A stretch of 64,000 bases of DNA from Opitutaceae bacterium. GTDB lineage: Bacteria > Verrucomicrobiota > Verrucomicrobiia > Opitutales > Opitutaceae. Below the pieces are notes generated by a model. The model saw nothing but the letters and a program-made list of their open reading frames with translations, was not told the DNA's origin and ran no database searches. The DNA is taken from assembly GCA_028280945.1 (NCBI GenBank), contig JANQKV010000026.1:124001-188000 (forward strand). Direction: 5' to 3'. A program made the position numbers and the translations under genes. Positions 50,691 through 60,800 of this stretch are shown piece by piece (the first letter of the stretch is position 1; each line of letters starts with the position of its first letter).

Positions 50691-52642
50691 CGGGACTCCA
50701 GGTTAAAGGCGAGGCGGACATGCGTCTGCACCAGGCGCACGACGTCGAACGCCTGCGCCAGCCGGGCCTTTTCCAGTTTGGACAGTTTGGACGGATCGAC
50801 GAAGCGCCCGGAGTCGTGTCGGGCGAGCGCCGTGCCCAGCCGCAGGGCCAGCAGCACATCGTAGGCTTCCCGGGAAACCTTCGCGAGTTCGGCCAGGGTG
50901 GGCACGTTGCGTTGGAGGTCCTCCCAACGCCCGCCGGTCGAATAGCGCCGGGTTTGATTGTGCTTGAGCGCCAGGAGCCGGGCCGCGTCGCGCAGCGGGG
51001 CGAGCGCGCGGCCCTTCAGATCGAATTCACCCGCCCGGTCGCCGCGCTTTTCGATGATGAACTTGCCCCAGAAGTTCAGGGGCGGTGGCGTTTCGATCAC
51101 GAGGTCGGCAAGACGACGTTGCAGCCAGGAATTTGAACGCACGGAGTCGATGATGGCCTGGCGCACGGGCCGCACGATGGCGGCGTCGCCCGCCACAAAA
51201 CGCAGGTCGTAGAGCACGATGCCGCGGAACAGGGGATCGGGTTCGGTGCTCGATGCGATCTCTTCGATCTCCTGCCGCCACTCGCGGTCGGTGCGGCACC
51301 ACTTGGGATTCGAAGCCATCACGCCGCCCTGGCAGCGAGCAAACCCGCATTCGACCATCTTGGCGATGACCGCCTGGGTCAGGCGGAGGAAAATCTCCCG
51401 GTGCTTTTCGTCGTCTTCGGTTGAACCGGCGGCTGCGAAAACCAGCGCGTTGTCCATGTCGGTGCGCAAGGTGAGTTCGCGGCGGCCATCGCTGCCGACT
51501 GAAATCCACGCCCACGGAATCCGGGGCAGCTTGACCCCGGCGGCGGCCAACTCGTCGGTGCACATTTCGAGCAACCGCTGGACCAGCTCGTCGTAGAGTT
51601 CGGCGCAAATCTGGCCGAGGAAGATGGCGGACACGTTGGCATCAAGGTAGCTCGCGATGATTTCCTCGATCTCGTCGCAGAGCTCACGGAGACGGGGCAC
51701 CGTGCGGGCGTGGCGAAATTCGCGCAGCAGGCCGGCCGGGTGGTGTCCGCTTTGGGCCAGCAGGTCCTTGTTGGTGAAGACGTCCAGGGCGGGCGTGTCC
51801 GGGGTGCCGTCTTCGGTCACGCAGACCTGGCCGATGCGTTCGCGCAGCATGAGCAGAATCGCGGCGGTGGCGGAGGACAGGGCGGAGACGGTGATGACCG
51901 GGCTGGCCATCAAACCCTCGACCGGGGCCTCCCGGGACATCCCCCCGGCGACGACAAGTTTTACGATGTTGCTCTGGGTCACGATGCCCAGGGGACATCG
52001 GTTTTCGTCGACGACGAGAACCGATGGCACGCGCCGTTTGGCCATGAGTTGGGCCGCCTCATGGATGGACGTTTGGGGTGAGCAGGTGAGCAGCCGGTCG
52101 AGGTTGCGCGGTTGGATGACCCGGCCCCCGGAGAGATGGGCCTGCAGGATGTTTTTCGCCCGGCCGGTGATGCCGTCGTCCTCCGGAGCCGGCACGCTGG
52201 TGGATTCGCCGCCCAGTCGGGTTGTCCAAAACAGATGCCGGTTTACATAGTGCCGGGCGTCGTCGTGCTTGGCGAGCAGCCGTTGGATCGGTTGCCAGGG
52301 CAGGCCGTAGAGCACGGTGTCCTCGACCACCTGGGCGGTGGTCCGGACCGGTTCGCCTCGGAGCAGGGGGGTGAGGCCCAGCAGGTCGCCTTCGTCACGC
52401 ACGGCGACGAGCTCGGTTTGGCCGTCGGTGGTGATGTGGTATTCGACCCGGCCGCGCACGAGCACGTAGAGAGAATCACCGGGTGGATCGCCTTGGTGCC
52501 ACACCTGTTCACCGGAAACCAGTACCCGGACGTGTGCCTGGGTGGCAAGCGAGTCGATCGCCTCCGCCGACATCATCGAAAACGGCGGATACTGCCGCAG
52601 CGTCGCGGCGATGCGATCGGGGATCAGGTTGGTTTCGTCCAT
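50687..52642 (-). CDS. CNMP-binding / CBS-pair / DUF294 nucleotidyltransferase-like protein
   Basis: 651 residues. A cyclic-nucleotide-binding domain (about 18-135; GEQVWHQGDPPGDSLYVLV), two CBS domains (about 180-310), a DUF294 nucleotidyltransferase-like domain (about 335-470; SVGSDGRRELTLRTDMDNAL) and a DUF294 C-terminal substrate-binding domain (about 500-640). Proteins of this type are thought to regulate by nucleotides and are often encoded near VC_2705-type symporters, one of which lies about 10 kb away. Enzyme activity is not proven. Confidence 0.9.
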   Translation of the reverse strand: MDETNLIPDRIAATLRQYPPFSMMSAEAIDSLATQAHVRVLVSGEQVWHQGDPPGDSLYVLVRGRVEYHITTDGQTELVAVRDEGDLLGLTPLLRGEPVRTTAQVVEDTVLYGLPWQPIQRLLAKHDDARHYVNRHLFWTTRLGGESTSVPAPEDDGITGRAKNILQAHLSGGRVIQPRNLDRLLTCSPQTSIHEAAQLMAKRRVPSVLVVDENRCPLGIVTQSNIVKLVVAGGMSREAPVEGLMASPVITVSALSSATAAILLMLRERIGQVCVTEDGTPDTPALDVFTNKDLLAQSGHHPAGLLREFRHARTVPRLRELCDEIEEIIASYLDANVSAIFLGQICAELYDELVQRLLEMCTDELAAAGVKLPRIPWAWISVGSDGRRELTLRTDMDNALVFAAAGSTEDDEKHREIFLRLTQAVIAKMVECGFARCQGGVMASNPKWCRTDREWRQEIEEIASSTEPDPLFRGIVLYDLRFVAGDAAIVRPVRQAIIDSVRSNSWLQRRLADLVIETPPPLNFWGKFIIEKRGDRAGEFDLKGRALAPLRDAARLLALKHNQTRRYSTGGRWEDLQRNVPTLAELAKVSREAYDVLLALRLGTALARHDSGRFVDPSKLSKLEKARLAQAFDVVRLVQTHVRLAFNLESR

Positions 52643-52668
52643 ATTCGGGTGGCGAGGCAGGCTTGGGT

Positions 52669-53034
52669 TTAGAGCATTTGCCCCAGCCAGTGGACCAGCA
52701 GCACGTCAACCAGCACCACCAGCAGGGAAACGAGGTTGCCGACGAGGAAGTAGTCGTTGCTGATCCGGTCCTTGCTGTCGTCGTGCAACCGCGTGCCGAG
52801 CTTAAACGCGCCAAACGCGGCCAGGATCACGGCGAAGTTCATCAGCAGGCCGATGAACAGGACCAGTCGTTCCAGTTGCCCCATCCGGGCGGCGGCCGCG
52901 GCGGAGCTGCGTTCACCGGCCAGCTTGGGAGCGTAGGCGGCGCGGATGCGGGTGAAGATCAGGTGGGCCGCCATTTCTCCAACCAGAAACACCGTGGTCG
53001 CCACGAGAACGGTCAACAGGGTCTCCCAAATCAT
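52669..53034 (-). CDS. Hypothetical membrane protein next to satD
   Basis: 121 residues with four hydrophobic segments (about 5-27, 58-77, 96-118 and a weak one between) and a charged loop. The segment SNDYFLVGNLVSLLVVLVD is its most distinctive part. Membrane proteins are frequently encoded next to SatD genes; a DUF3307-like relation is possible but not clear. It starts 6 bp after the satD stop, hence shared transcription. Confidence 0.65.
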   Translation of the reverse strand: MIWETLLTVLVATTVFLVGEMAAHLIFTRIRAAYAPKLAGERSSAAAAARMGQLERLVLFIGLLMNFAVILAAFGAFKLGTRLHDDSKDRISNDYFLVGNLVSLLVVLVDVLLVHWLGQML

Positions 53035-53040
53035 CGCGGT

Positions 53041-53700
53041 TTATTCTTCGGCAACGAGGTCCCGAATCAAGGATTCCGTGGCTTGGAAGGCATTCAGTTT
53101 CAGACTCCGGCGGCGCCGTTCCACGCTGGTGCGATGCCGGCCGACCTTGCGGCCGACCTTGATGGCGTCCCGCTCGGCCAGGGCGATCTCGATGAACGCA
53201 TAGTCCTCGGCCTTGAAGTCCACCCCCAGCTCGTCCAGCACCTCGAAGCTGTAGCGCAAACGTCGGGAAAGGGGGAGGTTGTCGACTTCGAACTGGAAGC
53301 GCGGCTGGTCGCGGGTTTTGCGGTTGAGCAGTGAGCGGGCATGGGTGAGGCCCGGGCCAAGCATGCCATGCGCCCGTTCGCGATTGAGCGCGGAATCGAT
53401 CCGCCCCTCATGCACCACGTAACGCAGGCTATAAGGGGCTGGCTGGCCGTGCTCCTGCAGGGGCTTGGCCCGCAGGCGATGCTCCAGCCACAGGATGATC
53501 TCCGTGGCCGCGGCCACGGAGCGGGGCACACCCTGAAACTCGTCGCCAAGTGTCACCGTCAGGGGAGAACGCAGGTGTTTGGCGTGGGTGCGGTTGGCGC
53601 TGGCGATGATTCGTTTTAAATGCTGGCTCAGCGTCTTGCCGTCGTGATGACCACTGGCGATCACGTCGGCCATGATAATGATGTGTGGCTTGGAAGGCAT
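53041..53700 (-). CDS. SatD-family protein with C-terminal HTH
   Basis: 219 residues from the ATG at 53700. Upstream in-frame codons merely translate the palindromic repeats and are rejected. The N-terminal part matches SatD proteins (HIIIMADVIASGH, LTVTLGDEFQGV, LRYVVHEGRI). The last 50 residues form a helix-turn-helix-like segment (AIKVGRKVGRHRTSVERRRR), so the protein may bind the operators at its own promoter. SatD function is unclear in all species. Confidence 0.82.
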   Translation of the reverse strand: MPSKPHIIIMADVIASGHHDGKTLSQHLKRIIASANRTHAKHLRSPLTVTLGDEFQGVPRSVAAATEIILWLEHRLRAKPLQEHGQPAPYSLRYVVHEGRIDSALNRERAHGMLGPGLTHARSLLNRKTRDQPRFQFEVDNLPLSRRLRYSFEVLDELGVDFKAEDYAFIEIALAERDAIKVGRKVGRHRTSVERRRRSLKLNAFQATESLIRDLVAEE

Positions 53701-53701
53701 T

Positions 53702-53718
53702 GTGCAGAAAAACTGCAC
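53702..53718 (-). promoter_or_regulatory. SatD operator 1
   Basis: GTGCAG-AAAAA-CTGCAC, perfect 6-bp arms, directly upstream of the ATG at 53700 and at the expected transcription start. Confidence 0.75.
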
Positions 53719-53721
53719 ATA

Positions 53722-53749
53722 ATTATCATTGTGCAGAAAAACTGCACAA
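53722..53749 (-). promoter_or_regulatory. satD promoter
   Basis: Reading leftward: TTGTGC (-35, complement of 53744-53749), a 16-bp spacer and GATAAT (-10, complement of 53722-53727). Operator 2 fills the spacer. Confidence 0.65.
53731..53747 (-). promoter_or_regulatory. SatD operator 2
   Basis: Second perfect GTGCAG-AAAAA-CTGCAC, 29 bp from operator 1, between the -35 and -10 elements. Confidence 0.75.
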
Positions 53750-53758
53750 GAATAAAAA

Positions 53759-53775
53759 GTGCGGAGAAACTGCAC
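53759..53775 (-). promoter_or_regulatory. SatD operator 3
   Basis: Imperfect copy GTGCGG-AGAAA-CTGCAC, 28 bp from operator 2, upstream of the -35 box. Confidence 0.65.
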
Positions 53776-53871
53776 ATAAATGAAGACCGGACTGGGCGCT
53801 CGCGACAGACCGGGCTTTGTGACCGTCCCCGAGACCTCTGCCCTTGCTTGGGGAGTAAACCCTAGAACGCA

Positions 53872-53887
53872 TACCTAAATTTAGGTA
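53872..53887. promoter_or_regulatory. 16-bp perfect palindrome upstream of fibre/RHS operon
   Basis: TACCTAAATTTAGGTA, about 115 bp before the first start of the operon at 54002. Position and perfect symmetry suggest an operator for this operon. Confidence 0.45.
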
Positions 53888-54001
53888 AAAGGAGCGGTTG
53901 TTCGGGTGGAGTCAGTCTCGTGTCATGTCTGGCGATTAAGACGCGATCAATCGTGCGGCGGCAGGCCGACCGCTGGCAAATGCACCCCAAGTTCTCCCGA
54001 A

Positions 54002-55486
54002 ATGAAATCAATCCACCGTATCTCTGCCCGTCTTCACAATCTTGTCGTTCTCGCCCTATTGCTTGGAGGAGGACCGAATCCCGGATGGGGGCAGATCACA
54101 GTGGATGGATCCGGTAATGTCGGCATTGGGACAACCACGCCTCAAGCAACCTTAGAAGTTGATGGCAGGACGGTGAAATTCTCCAATTTCGAACCAGAAT
54201 ATCGATGGAGCCTCGGCGGTGGTTCCGATCTCAATTGGAAAACATTTGCGAATGTGAATCTAGGAACGGGCCTATACGTTGGGGCAGCTTTTGTAATTAG
54301 TGTTTTTGATCCTGACACCAATTGGGGGCACTCAGTTGCAGCCAAAAAACAAATCTATTATGCGAGGGTAGCTCGAAGTGGTGGTGTTCAGGACAATCCG
54401 AATGATGCTCAAATAAGCGGCCCCTCCGCTGATTACTTGCGGATTGTAAAGACAGCCACCGGTGTCTATGAACTTCAGATCAGGCAGCCGGTGAACTGGA
54501 CTCGAGTATTGGTCGAATGCCGGGCCACCGTTATCAATAATCTGGGTTCGGAGGGAAGCATTTCATATGTTGATGAGCCTGCTACTGGTTCATCGACGGG
54601 GACTGTTTATACACCCGCGAGTGAACATACTGACTATTTTACGTCAGGGTATTTCTCGGGGAATGTCGGCATCGGCACTACCTCACCGAATGCGGGCTTG
54701 GAACTCTACTTTCCATCGGCTGAGGCACTGCGTGTCACTGGCGATGATTCTTACATTGGGTTTTTCAGCACTGCCGGTGTTCGAGACGGCTATGTGCAGG
54801 GGAGCGGGGGCAACACGATACTCGCAAGTGACGGGGGCGTCGTAGCTATCAATTCTGGCGGAGCTGAGCGTATGCGAATCGTGCAATCGGGTAACGTTGG
54901 CATCGGCACCAACAGTCCACTGGCTAAGCTGACCATAGAATCCGTGATCCCATCGGCAGGTGCGAGGCCAAATGGAGGAATCAGGTTCGGCACTCCCAAC
55001 AATCAAAATGTTAGTGGGCAAATAGGCTTGGTGCAGAATAGCTCTGAAGGTGACCATTACCTGTTGATTCAGTCAGTCGAGGACTCTGTTTCTTGGAGAC
55101 CGGTGATTTTGGCAAGAGATGGTGGCAACGTCGGCATCGGCACTGCCACGCCTTCTCACAAACTCCAAGTCTCTGGATCGGTTAGAGCCACTTCCTTCAT
55201 CAGCGATACGACGACCTATGCGGACTTTGTTTTCGCTGAAGACTACGACCTACCGACATTGAGCGAGGTTGAAGCCCACATCGAGGAGCACGGCCACCTG
55301 CCGAATATACCGAGTGAGGCCGAAGCCATGGCTCACGGCATTGATCTGGCAGCCATGCAGGTGAAGCTGCTGCAGAAGATCGAGGAGCTCACCCTACACC
55401 AGATCAGGCAGCAAAAGGAAATTGACGCGTTAAAAGCCGAAAACGCCCGGCTGCGAACCCATCCCAACCCCGCTTATACCCAATGA
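54002..55486 (+). CDS. Exported fibre-like protein 1 (GNVGIGTTTP repeats)
   Basis: 494 residues from the ATG at 54002, which begins a signal peptide ending WGQ. It contains repeated GNVGIGT-[TA]-[TS]-P units near residues 37, 220, 298 and 378, as in tail-fibre and adhesin stalks. The middle part is unique and AT-rich. The last 100 residues (ADFVFAEDYDLP, EHGHLPNIPSE, MQVKLLQKIEEL) are nearly identical to the next gene and end in a coiled coil; this tail is common in Bacteroidota surface proteins. It is the first of five co-directional exported proteins, its stop overlapping the next ATG by 4 bp. Confidence 0.85.
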   Translation: MKSIHRISARLHNLVVLALLLGGGPNPGWGQITVDGSGNVGIGTTTPQATLEVDGRTVKFSNFEPEYRWSLGGGSDLNWKTFANVNLGTGLYVGAAFVISVFDPDTNWGHSVAAKKQIYYARVARSGGVQDNPNDAQISGPSADYLRIVKTATGVYELQIRQPVNWTRVLVECRATVINNLGSEGSISYVDEPATGSSTGTVYTPASEHTDYFTSGYFSGNVGIGTTSPNAGLELYFPSAEALRVTGDDSYIGFFSTAGVRDGYVQGSGGNTILASDGGVVAINSGGAERMRIVQSGNVGIGTNSPLAKLTIESVIPSAGARPNGGIRFGTPNNQNVSGQIGLVQNSSEGDHYLLIQSVEDSVSWRPVILARDGGNVGIGTATPSHKLQVSGSVRATSFISDTTTYADFVFAEDYDLPTLSEVEAHIEEHGHLPNIPSEAEAMAHGIDLAAMQVKLLQKIEELTLHQIRQQKEIDALKAENARLRTHPNPAYTQ

Positions 55487-56721
55487 AACTCAGATTCCTC
55501 CTCCCCCTGTTCCTCGCTCCCCTGTTTGTCGAAGCCCAGATCACCGTTAACGGTTCGGGCGACGTTGGCATCGGGACAACCACACCTTTGGGTGGACGCT
55601 TAGATGTCTATCAGGCGACCGCGCGCTCCAATGCTGCGAGATTTGAGGTCAACAACGCGGATACCACAGTCGGTTTCGATTACGGTATTTACCTGAAGAA
55701 CCGAAACGCCACGAACGGCAATTTTGCATCCGTGGTGAACTGGGACGCGAACAACAACGGCAACGCGTGGATCCAGTTCATCAATCTCGACCACACCACA
55801 CCCAAGGGCGCGATCAGCTTCGTCACTCGGAACGGAGGTTCCTATGATCGTCGCCTCTATATCAATGAAGATGGTAATGTGGGCGTGGGAACCACGAATC
55901 CGAATGCCAGTGTGGATATTTGGAAGTCTTACAGTGCGGGAGCGGACTCTCTTCGATTCAGCTACAATGACGGCAGTGATTACTGGATGGGCGTTCAACC
56001 CTACGTAGTTGGGGCCGGCAATGTAGGCTACAAATTCCGCACGAACAACGACACAACCACGGTGGATACCTTGGCCCTTACGGGTGCCGGCAACGTGGGC
56101 ATCGGGACGACCTCACCGACGGCGAAGCTGGATATTCATGCGCCGAACCAGACGCCGGCTGCGTTCAGGATGAACAAATACTACTACCTGGCCCTCTTGG
56201 GCAACGAAACTACCGATAGTGCTGCGGGAATAAGTTTCACCACCAAGGATAGTGGGGGGGTGGGACGGACTGGCTTCATTATACAAAACCCAGACGGCGC
56301 ATTGCGGCTGTTGACTGATTCTACCGACCGATTCCGGGTATCCGCGAACGGCGACGTGGGCATTGGCACAACGACACCCGGCCACAAATTGGAAGTTAAC
56401 GGCACGGTGCGCGCTACATCCTTCATCAGCGACACAACCACCTACGCCGACTTTGTCTTCGATGAAGACTATGACCTGCCGTCGCTCAGCGAGGTTGAAG
56501 CCCACATCGACGAGCACGGCCATCTGCCGGACATTCCGAGTGAGGCTGAAGCCATGGCCCACGGCATCGATCTGGCGGCCATGCAGGTGAAGCTGCTGCA
56601 GAAGATCGAGGAACTGACGCTGCATCAGATCGCTCAGGAGAAGCGCCTCAACGCGCAGTCGCAGCGCATCGAAGCTTTGGAAACGGAGAACCATCAACTG
56701 CGCTCCGCAACCGGATTCTGA
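55483..56721 (+). CDS. Exported fibre-like protein 2 (paralogue)
   Basis: 412 residues, signal peptide ending VEAQ. The stalk units are GDVGIGTTTP, GNVGVGTTNP, GNVGIGTTSP and GDVGIGTTTP. The stretches between them differ entirely from fibre 1, but the C-terminal tail (ADFVFDEDYDLPSLSEVEAH, MAHGIDLAAMQVKLLQKIEE) is almost the same, followed by a coiled coil. The two probably form trimeric fibres with a shared end. Translationally coupled to fibre 1. Confidence 0.85.
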   Translation: MKLRFLLPLFLAPLFVEAQITVNGSGDVGIGTTTPLGGRLDVYQATARSNAARFEVNNADTTVGFDYGIYLKNRNATNGNFASVVNWDANNNGNAWIQFINLDHTTPKGAISFVTRNGGSYDRRLYINEDGNVGVGTTNPNASVDIWKSYSAGADSLRFSYNDGSDYWMGVQPYVVGAGNVGYKFRTNNDTTTVDTLALTGAGNVGIGTTSPTAKLDIHAPNQTPAAFRMNKYYYLALLGNETTDSAAGISFTTKDSGGVGRTGFIIQNPDGALRLLTDSTDRFRVSANGDVGIGTTTPGHKLEVNGTVRATSFISDTTTYADFVFDEDYDLPSLSEVEAHIDEHGHLPDIPSEAEAMAHGIDLAAMQVKLLQKIEELTLHQIAQEKRLNAQSQRIEALETENHQLRSATGF

Positions 56722-56749
56722 CCCCACCCCTTTAACCTCGCCGCTTATC

Positions 56750-57211
56750 ATGAAAATACTCCCCGTTGTCCTTTTGACGCTGTCCGTTGGTGCGTTGGGT
56801 TTAAGTGCCCAGACCACAGTGACGACGACCACCTACACCAGCGGCCAGACCCTGACGGTGTCGGACGCAGTTTCGATCACCACCTCGGGTACGGTGACCG
56901 TCTCGTCCGGGGCAAACATCAGCTACGCCAGCGGCGGGACGATTACCCTGGCGGCCGGGTTCTCGGTGGCGCTGGGCGGGCAGTTCCGCACGCACGTCAA
57001 CGTGGACACGGACGGGGACGGCATGCCGGAATACTGGGAGACGACCCAGGGACTGAACCCCCTGGTGGCCGACGGCACCCTGGACAAGGATTCTGACGGG
57101 TTAAACAACCTCACCGAATACCTGCTTGGGACCAACGCGAACGGCAACAGCAGCAATCCCGCCGGCGGAAGCAGTATAAACTTAAAAATCCACCGTCCGG
57201 CCGAGGACTGA
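56750..57211 (+). CDS. Exported protein with type-3 thrombospondin-like repeats
   Basis: 153 residues. A signal peptide ending LSAQ is followed by a Thr/Ser/Val-rich strand region and then two calcium-binding-type repeats, DTDGDGMPEYWE and DKDSDGLNNLTEYLLGT, as in TSP type 3 and dockerin-like loops. Such repeats commonly anchor or stiffen secreted proteins. 28 bp after fibre 2. Confidence 0.78.
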   Translation: MKILPVVLLTLSVGALGLSAQTTVTTTTYTSGQTLTVSDAVSITTSGTVTVSSGANISYASGGTITLAAGFSVALGGQFRTHVNVDTDGDGMPEYWETTQGLNPLVADGTLDKDSDGLNNLTEYLLGTNANGNSSNPAGGSSINLKIHRPAED

Positions 57212-57249
57212 GCGAGCGGGAAATCAATCAACCAAACGGAGGAAGAAGT

Positions 57250-57828
57250 ATGAAGACGATAGCATTTGTTTTGACCCTTTTGGCCGCGGGCATGTGTTGG
57301 GGGCAGGCCCGCACGGGAGATGGCAGTTATGACAATCCCTACCGCGGGGGAGGGGAGGCGCCCTCGCTGCCGGCGCAGGTGGTCTACGAGGAAATGCGCG
57401 CGCAACCCGAAGGCCGCATGCCGGCGGCGCAGATGGAGAAGCGGTTAAAGCAGTTGGTGGCGGGCAAAAAAGGGGATGCGCAGTGGGAAGTTACTATGGC
57501 ACACCAACTCTCGCTGTTATCGGCCTTTGTGCGCACCACGGGCGACAACCGCCTGACGGTGGAACTGGCCGCAGCGGCGGTGGGCTACTATGAAGCGGCG
57601 GAAAAGGCACTGACCCGCGATGGTGCCCCTAGCAAGAACCGGGCGCGGATGGCCGCGCACATGGGTTTCCTGCAGGACGAATACCTGGCGGATCCACAGG
57701 CGGCGGAGCGGAGCCTCGGGCGGGCCCTGGCGCTGGACCCCGGGCATGAGCAGGCCCAGCGGCGCAAAGCCCGGATCGAGCGGGAAAAACAACGCAAAGA
57801 GAAGCCCGGAGGAGGAGGCAAAGGATAA
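57250..57828 (+). CDS. Exported helical protein, possible TPR
   Basis: 192 residues with a signal peptide ending CWGQ. The mature chain is helical; the last third (ALTRDGAPSKNRARMAAHMG, RSLGRALALDPGHEQAQRRK) resembles one or two TPR units, and the C-terminus is a Lys/Gly-rich tail. No family assigned. GGAGGAAG precedes the ATG at 57250, a strong ribosome-binding site. It sits just before the RHS gene and may be a chaperone or anchor for it. Confidence 0.7.
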   Translation: MKTIAFVLTLLAAGMCWGQARTGDGSYDNPYRGGGEAPSLPAQVVYEEMRAQPEGRMPAAQMEKRLKQLVAGKKGDAQWEVTMAHQLSLLSAFVRTTGDNRLTVELAAAAVGYYEAAEKALTRDGAPSKNRARMAAHMGFLQDEYLADPQAAERSLGRALALDPGHEQAQRRKARIEREKQRKEKPGGGGKG

Positions 57829-57858
57829 GCCCACGGAGCCCTGAAAGGAGGAAACACC

Positions 57859-60800
57859 ATGAAGACAACCCTTTTAAAATCCCTGATCGGCAGCGTGTTG
57901 GGGCTGCTCATATGCAACATGTTGGGAGCGGTGACGGGAGCGCCCTACGTGCCCGTCCGCTTTGACGGGAAGGCGGAATACAGCGGCCCCGGAACGGCCA
58001 CGGTGAGCTTCGCGCTGCTGGACGATGCCGGTTCCACCGTGCAAATCATCGGTGAGAGTTCCAGCGTGCCCGGTTGGTTTGCCCCGTCAGCCCCGGGGAT
58101 TGCCTGGATGGAACCCAACAAGCACTACCGGTTCCGGATATACGCAAACAACATCAGAGCCTTCGAACTGAACTTCCAGGCGCCGGATGGCTACGACGTG
58201 GAATACGAAGGGCAGCTGCGCAGCAGCAAGACCTGGAGCGGCATCACTTGGTCGCCGTTCCAGACCGAAGTGGTTTTTCGCCTCGTGTCCCAGGCCAGCC
58301 GCGCCCCCCGCTACCCCGGCGCGGACAGTGATCTGGGTGATGGGCGCATCTTTTGGGAGGCCGCCTTGGGAGCCATGCCCGACGGATCGTCCGCCGGCAG
58401 CCTCAAAGTCGTGGATAACCAAGTGCACGGCTTTAACGCGGCGACCGTGCTGTCCCCGGCCGGCTTGGACTTTTCCGCCATCCACATGACCTACAACTGG
58501 CAGTTCATTCCCGACGGGGTGACCCTGGTGCGTAATCCCGGCGGCGTATCGTCGCCCGAAGTTCCCCTGGCGATTCGCCAGGTCTACGCCCCGCAGGTGG
58601 TGGTGGACGTCATCACCCACACTACCGAGTCCTACGAATTGCGTTTTTACCGGCGGGAACAAGCCACCGACACCGGCAGCGGCAACGTGCCCCGTTTCAC
58701 CTTCACGGGTGAACACCCCTACCTCGTCTACAAAGTCGAGCGGGAAGGCCCGCCCAGCCCGACTTTGAACGGAATGAAGCTCACCCGCTCCACCTACGCT
58801 GCGACCGGGGGCACGCCGCTTTCCGAAACCATCAGCACGGTCACCTACGCCAACACCGGCGTGTGGACCACTACTGGCCGGCACACCTCTGCCCTGACCC
58901 CCACTACCGTGGAGGAAACCACCGTGAGCACCGTGGGCAGCACCACCACGCAGACGACCAAGGTCAAACCCGGTGGCTCCAGCACCGTCGTGCTGCAAAA
59001 AGAACGCGACCTCGAAGCAGAAACCTTCGGCGACATCCCCTCCTCGGTGCTGCTTGGCACCGGCGCCACTGCTCTGGAAACGGTCTACAACTACTCCACC
59101 GATCTGGTCAACGACCCCGCCAACTGGGGCCTCGTCAACGGCCGGCAGTTTGTAGGCAACCAGTGGGAGCGCATTGGCCGCGACCAAAAAACTGGCAAAG
59201 TGGTGGCTCGCTATCGTCCCTGGGGGAACGCCCCGATCTTCATGAACGGTGACGGCAACCTCGGTGATACGGAGTCCCTCACCTATTCCAACAACGCCTT
59301 TGGTGAAGCCGCGCGTCCGGCCACCGGCGAACGCAAGATCAACGCCACGGCGGTCTCCAGCTTCGGAGTCACCTACACCGACTCGACCGTCAACGGCAAA
59401 GCCGTGGTCACCGCGGACCGTTGGGACTACTCCTTCGACGGCAAACGACTCGAAAGCGAAACCTCGTTCTACCGCGAGGACGTCACCGACTACTTTTTCC
59501 GCTTAAAAATCCACAGCCAGGTGCGGCCCAACGGCACCAAGGCCTCCTACGTCTATGAACGCGGCACGCTCTCCGGCTCCACCTTCACGCCCTCAACCAG
59601 CGGCCCGGCCAGCCGGGTGGTGGTCATCGAAGGGGCGGACGCCAACCCCGGCATGAGCGCCACCCAGCTCACCACCTACGGCAGTTACGACATCGACGAC
59701 ATCTACGTGGTGCCCGGCCGCTCCACCAAACGCGTGATCCTGCGCGACTCCATGGCCCGGATCGTTCGCCAGGAATCGCACGTGTATGGATCATCCGGTT
59801 GGGCCCTCCTGGATGCCGAGAATCTCACTTACGACTACGCTCATCGGCTCGAATCCCGCACCACGGCCTCCAACGGCCTCTCGGTGGACTACACCTACAC
59901 CAACCGCGGCGAAGTCCACACCGTGACCGATGCGGAAGGACAGATGACGTCCTACACCTACGACGATGCCGGCCGCGTCGCCACCCTCACCAAGTCCGCC
60001 CGTGCGGCTACAACCGGCATCCCCGCCGTGCCCGAACTGCGCACCGCCTACACCTACAACGCCGCGGGCCTGGTGACGGAAATCCGCACCGGCCCCGTGG
60101 GCCAGGAAAACCTCGTGGTCAGCCGCGTCTATGACGACGCGGGCCGGGTCACCAGTGAAACCACCCCGGATACCGGCACCACCACCATCAGCTACGTGCT
60201 CAACAGCGGCAGCGACGGCTCCGCCGTCACCAAGACCTTTGCCAATTCCACCACGGAAACCGTCACCCACTTCAAGGACGGCAAACCGAAGGAAGTGACC
60301 GGCACCGCGGTGGTGCCGGAGTATTACAGCTACAGCGTCAGCGGTTCCTGGTTGCAGGCCACCACCCATGTCGGCACCGCGGCCTCCCCGCGTTGGACCG
60401 AAACCCGTCACGACTGGTTCGGGCGCCCCGTGCGCACGGCACAGCCCGGCTTCGCTTCCGGCGGCCTGTCCAATCCCAGCTTCGTGACCACCCGCACCTA
60501 CGAGAACAATACCGGGTTTCTCACCAAAACCACCGCCACCGGTTACGCCGACACCCTCTATACCTACGACGGCCTCGGCGCCCTGCAGGAGTCGGGCCTG
60601 GACATCGACGGCAGTGGCACCCTGCTCGCCGCGACCACCGACCGCATTCAGGGCACCGAAATTGGCTTCGTGAACACCGCGGTCAACGGCAGCGCCACCC
60701 GCTGGTGGTGGCGTACCAGCCCCTGGCGTTACGGCACCAACGGGCAGCTCAACGCCACCAAAGTCTACCTCGGTGAAAGCCACCAAGCCGTCAGTGGCCT

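Noticed and set aside
53701..53775. N-terminal extension of SatD
   Set aside because: The extra 25 residues are just the translated operator repeats; the family start is at 53700.
53702..53775. CRISPR-like array upstream of satD
   Set aside because: Only three short palindromes with 11-12 bp gaps, placed on promoter elements; no spacer-sized units.
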